From NCBI RefSeq assembly GCF_943193135.1, contig NZ_CALPCZ010000020.1:1-45301 (forward strand): a DNA stretch of 45,301 bases, written 5' to 3'. The number at the start of each line of letters is the position of its first letter. The stretch's first letter is position 1. Source of the DNA: Odoribacter lunatus. GTDB taxonomy: Bacteria > Bacteroidota > Bacteroidia > Bacteroidales > Marinifilaceae. The translations under genes and the position numbers were made by a program. The notes below the pieces were generated by a model. The model saw nothing but the letters and a program-made list of their open reading frames with translations, had not been told where the DNA came from and searched no databases. This document shows positions 44,624 to 45,301 of this stretch, one piece after another.

Positions 44624-45301
44624 TTAATTCAACGGTGTAATCCGTACCTGACCGTGTCCGGTATTTCCCGTCATCGTGCCTGTTCCCGAGAAATTAGGCA
44701 TCCCGACATAACTACCTTTTACTGTTGTCCACTGATAACCGGTACCATCAATCATCACTGTATTTGTGAAAGATAAACCGGAATAATGAACAGATTGACC
44801 GGTATGACTGCCCGCACTGTTTATCGCATCACACCCATTGTGTCCGGAAATAAACGACGAACCGCCTGCTCCAGAACCAGCAACATAATGGTTATAATGC
44901 CCGTATCCACCACCATAGTAACCACTTCCACCACCACTACCATATGAACCATTATTGGAATATTCTGTTCTACAGCCTCCCATGCCAAAACTCCCACTTT
45001 TTCCCTTACTAACACCAATGCCACCTTTTCCTCCACTTGTTTGACTTCCTCCTCTTGCAATCGTGTATGAGTTACTACCTTTATTTCTGTAATAATTACC
45101 ATCATACCCATTTAAGCCACCAGCAGCTCCACCATTAGAACCATAGCTAGCAAAATAATCGCTTCCTCCCCCTCCTCCTGCTACCATAATCCTTGATTTT
45201 AGACTATTAAAATCATTCCATTCTCCTTTTATTAAACGAATATCCGTAGCTCCCCCGCCATTCCTTCCATTAGATTTATTGGAGCGTGTCCCTCCTCCAT
45301 T
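44624..45301 (-). CDS. Partial glycine-rich ALK/LTK-like surface protein (3' end only)
   Basis: The frame is open to the right edge of the window, so the start and most of the protein are missing; 225 C-terminal residues are seen. They contain GGGATDIRL, then SRIMVAGGGGGSDYFASYG, long Gly/Ser/Tyr stretches, GAGGSSFISGHNGCDAI and a final GHGQVRITPLN. This closely parallels the tail of the protein at 12069 (GTDIRR, NRIMVAGGGGGSSG, GNGQVKITP), so both carry the ALK/LTK-like glycine-rich domain. It is probably a second secreted surface protein; its N-terminal domains are unknown. Confidence 0.88.
   Translation of the reverse strand, partial: NGGGTRSNKSNGRNGGGATDIRLIKGEWNDFNSLKSRIMVAGGGGGSDYFASYGSNGGAAGGLNGYDGNYYRNKGSNSYTIARGGSQTSGGKGGIGVSKGKSGSFGMGGCRTEYSNNGSYGSGGGSGYYGGGYGHYNHYVAGSGAGGSSFISGHNGCDAINSAGSHTGQSVHYSGLSFTNTVMIDGTGYQWTTVKGSYVGMPNFSGTGTMTGNTGHGQVRITPLN

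Overview
The window looks like a chromosomal segment of a Bacteroidales bacterium. It has a SusC/SusD pair, lipoprotein TamA-like (TamL) barrels with a TamB, DUF6261, DUF6266 and DUF418 proteins, Bacteroidetes-type -7 boxes (TAnnTTTG) and almost no Shine-Dalgarno sequences. A gut lineage such as Odoribacteraceae is possible, but I cannot fix the genus from sequence alone. No insertion sequence, integrase, rRNA or CRISPR array was seen. One tRNA-Ser is present.

Layout. 1-3.8 kb (+): an AT-rich cassette with a DUF6261-like gene, a 52-residue hydrophobic peptide, a MORN-repeat protein, and then a 46-residue three-cysteine peptide followed by a radical SAM/SPASM enzyme. The last two form a candidate RiPP (modified peptide) system and are the most interesting part of the window. 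3.9-5 kb (+): a YtxH / holin-like / small protein envelope-stress type operon. 5-12 kb (-): tightly spaced PepT, OPT peptide transporter, GNAT, a two-TM CorA-like-topology protein and an AspT/YidE transporter. 12-15 kb (-): a secreted FGE-fold protein fused to an ALK/LTK-like glycine-rich domain, preceded by a long structured leader. 15.3-17 kb (+): methionine aminopeptidase and an OmpA lipoprotein. 17.8 kb: tRNA-Ser(GGA). 18-21 kb (-): a redox island with flavodoxin, aldo/keto reductase, AraC regulator and nitroreductase, plus the remnant of a CatB/Vat-type acetyltransferase. 21.4-23.2 kb (+): an AAA/DUF4143 ATPase and a lipoprotein. 23.2-26.1 kb: two divergent DUF6266-type genes and a DUF418 membrane protein. 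26.1-32.8 kb (-): tamL and tamB with a 4-base overlap. 32.9-41.5 kb (-): SusD, SusC, a NarL-type response regulator and its kinase, and a second TamL-like barrel. 41.6-44.2 kb (+): SpoU methyltransferase, small beta-barrel protein and another ATPase behind a 47-base palindrome. 44.2-44.6 kb: a convergent spacer carrying two arrays of 22-base units. 44.6 kb to the end (-): the 3' part of a second glycine-rich ALK/LTK-like protein.

Working together (inference). OPT plus PepT would import and cleave peptides. TamB/TamL and the second TamL-like barrel act in outer-membrane biogenesis next to a SusCD uptake system that may be controlled by the adjacent two-component system; no carbohydrate-active enzyme is visible here to suggest its substrate. 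Base composition is uneven: sampled lines between about 23.2 and 39.2 kb are near 58-63% G+C, while several lines elsewhere are 30-40%.
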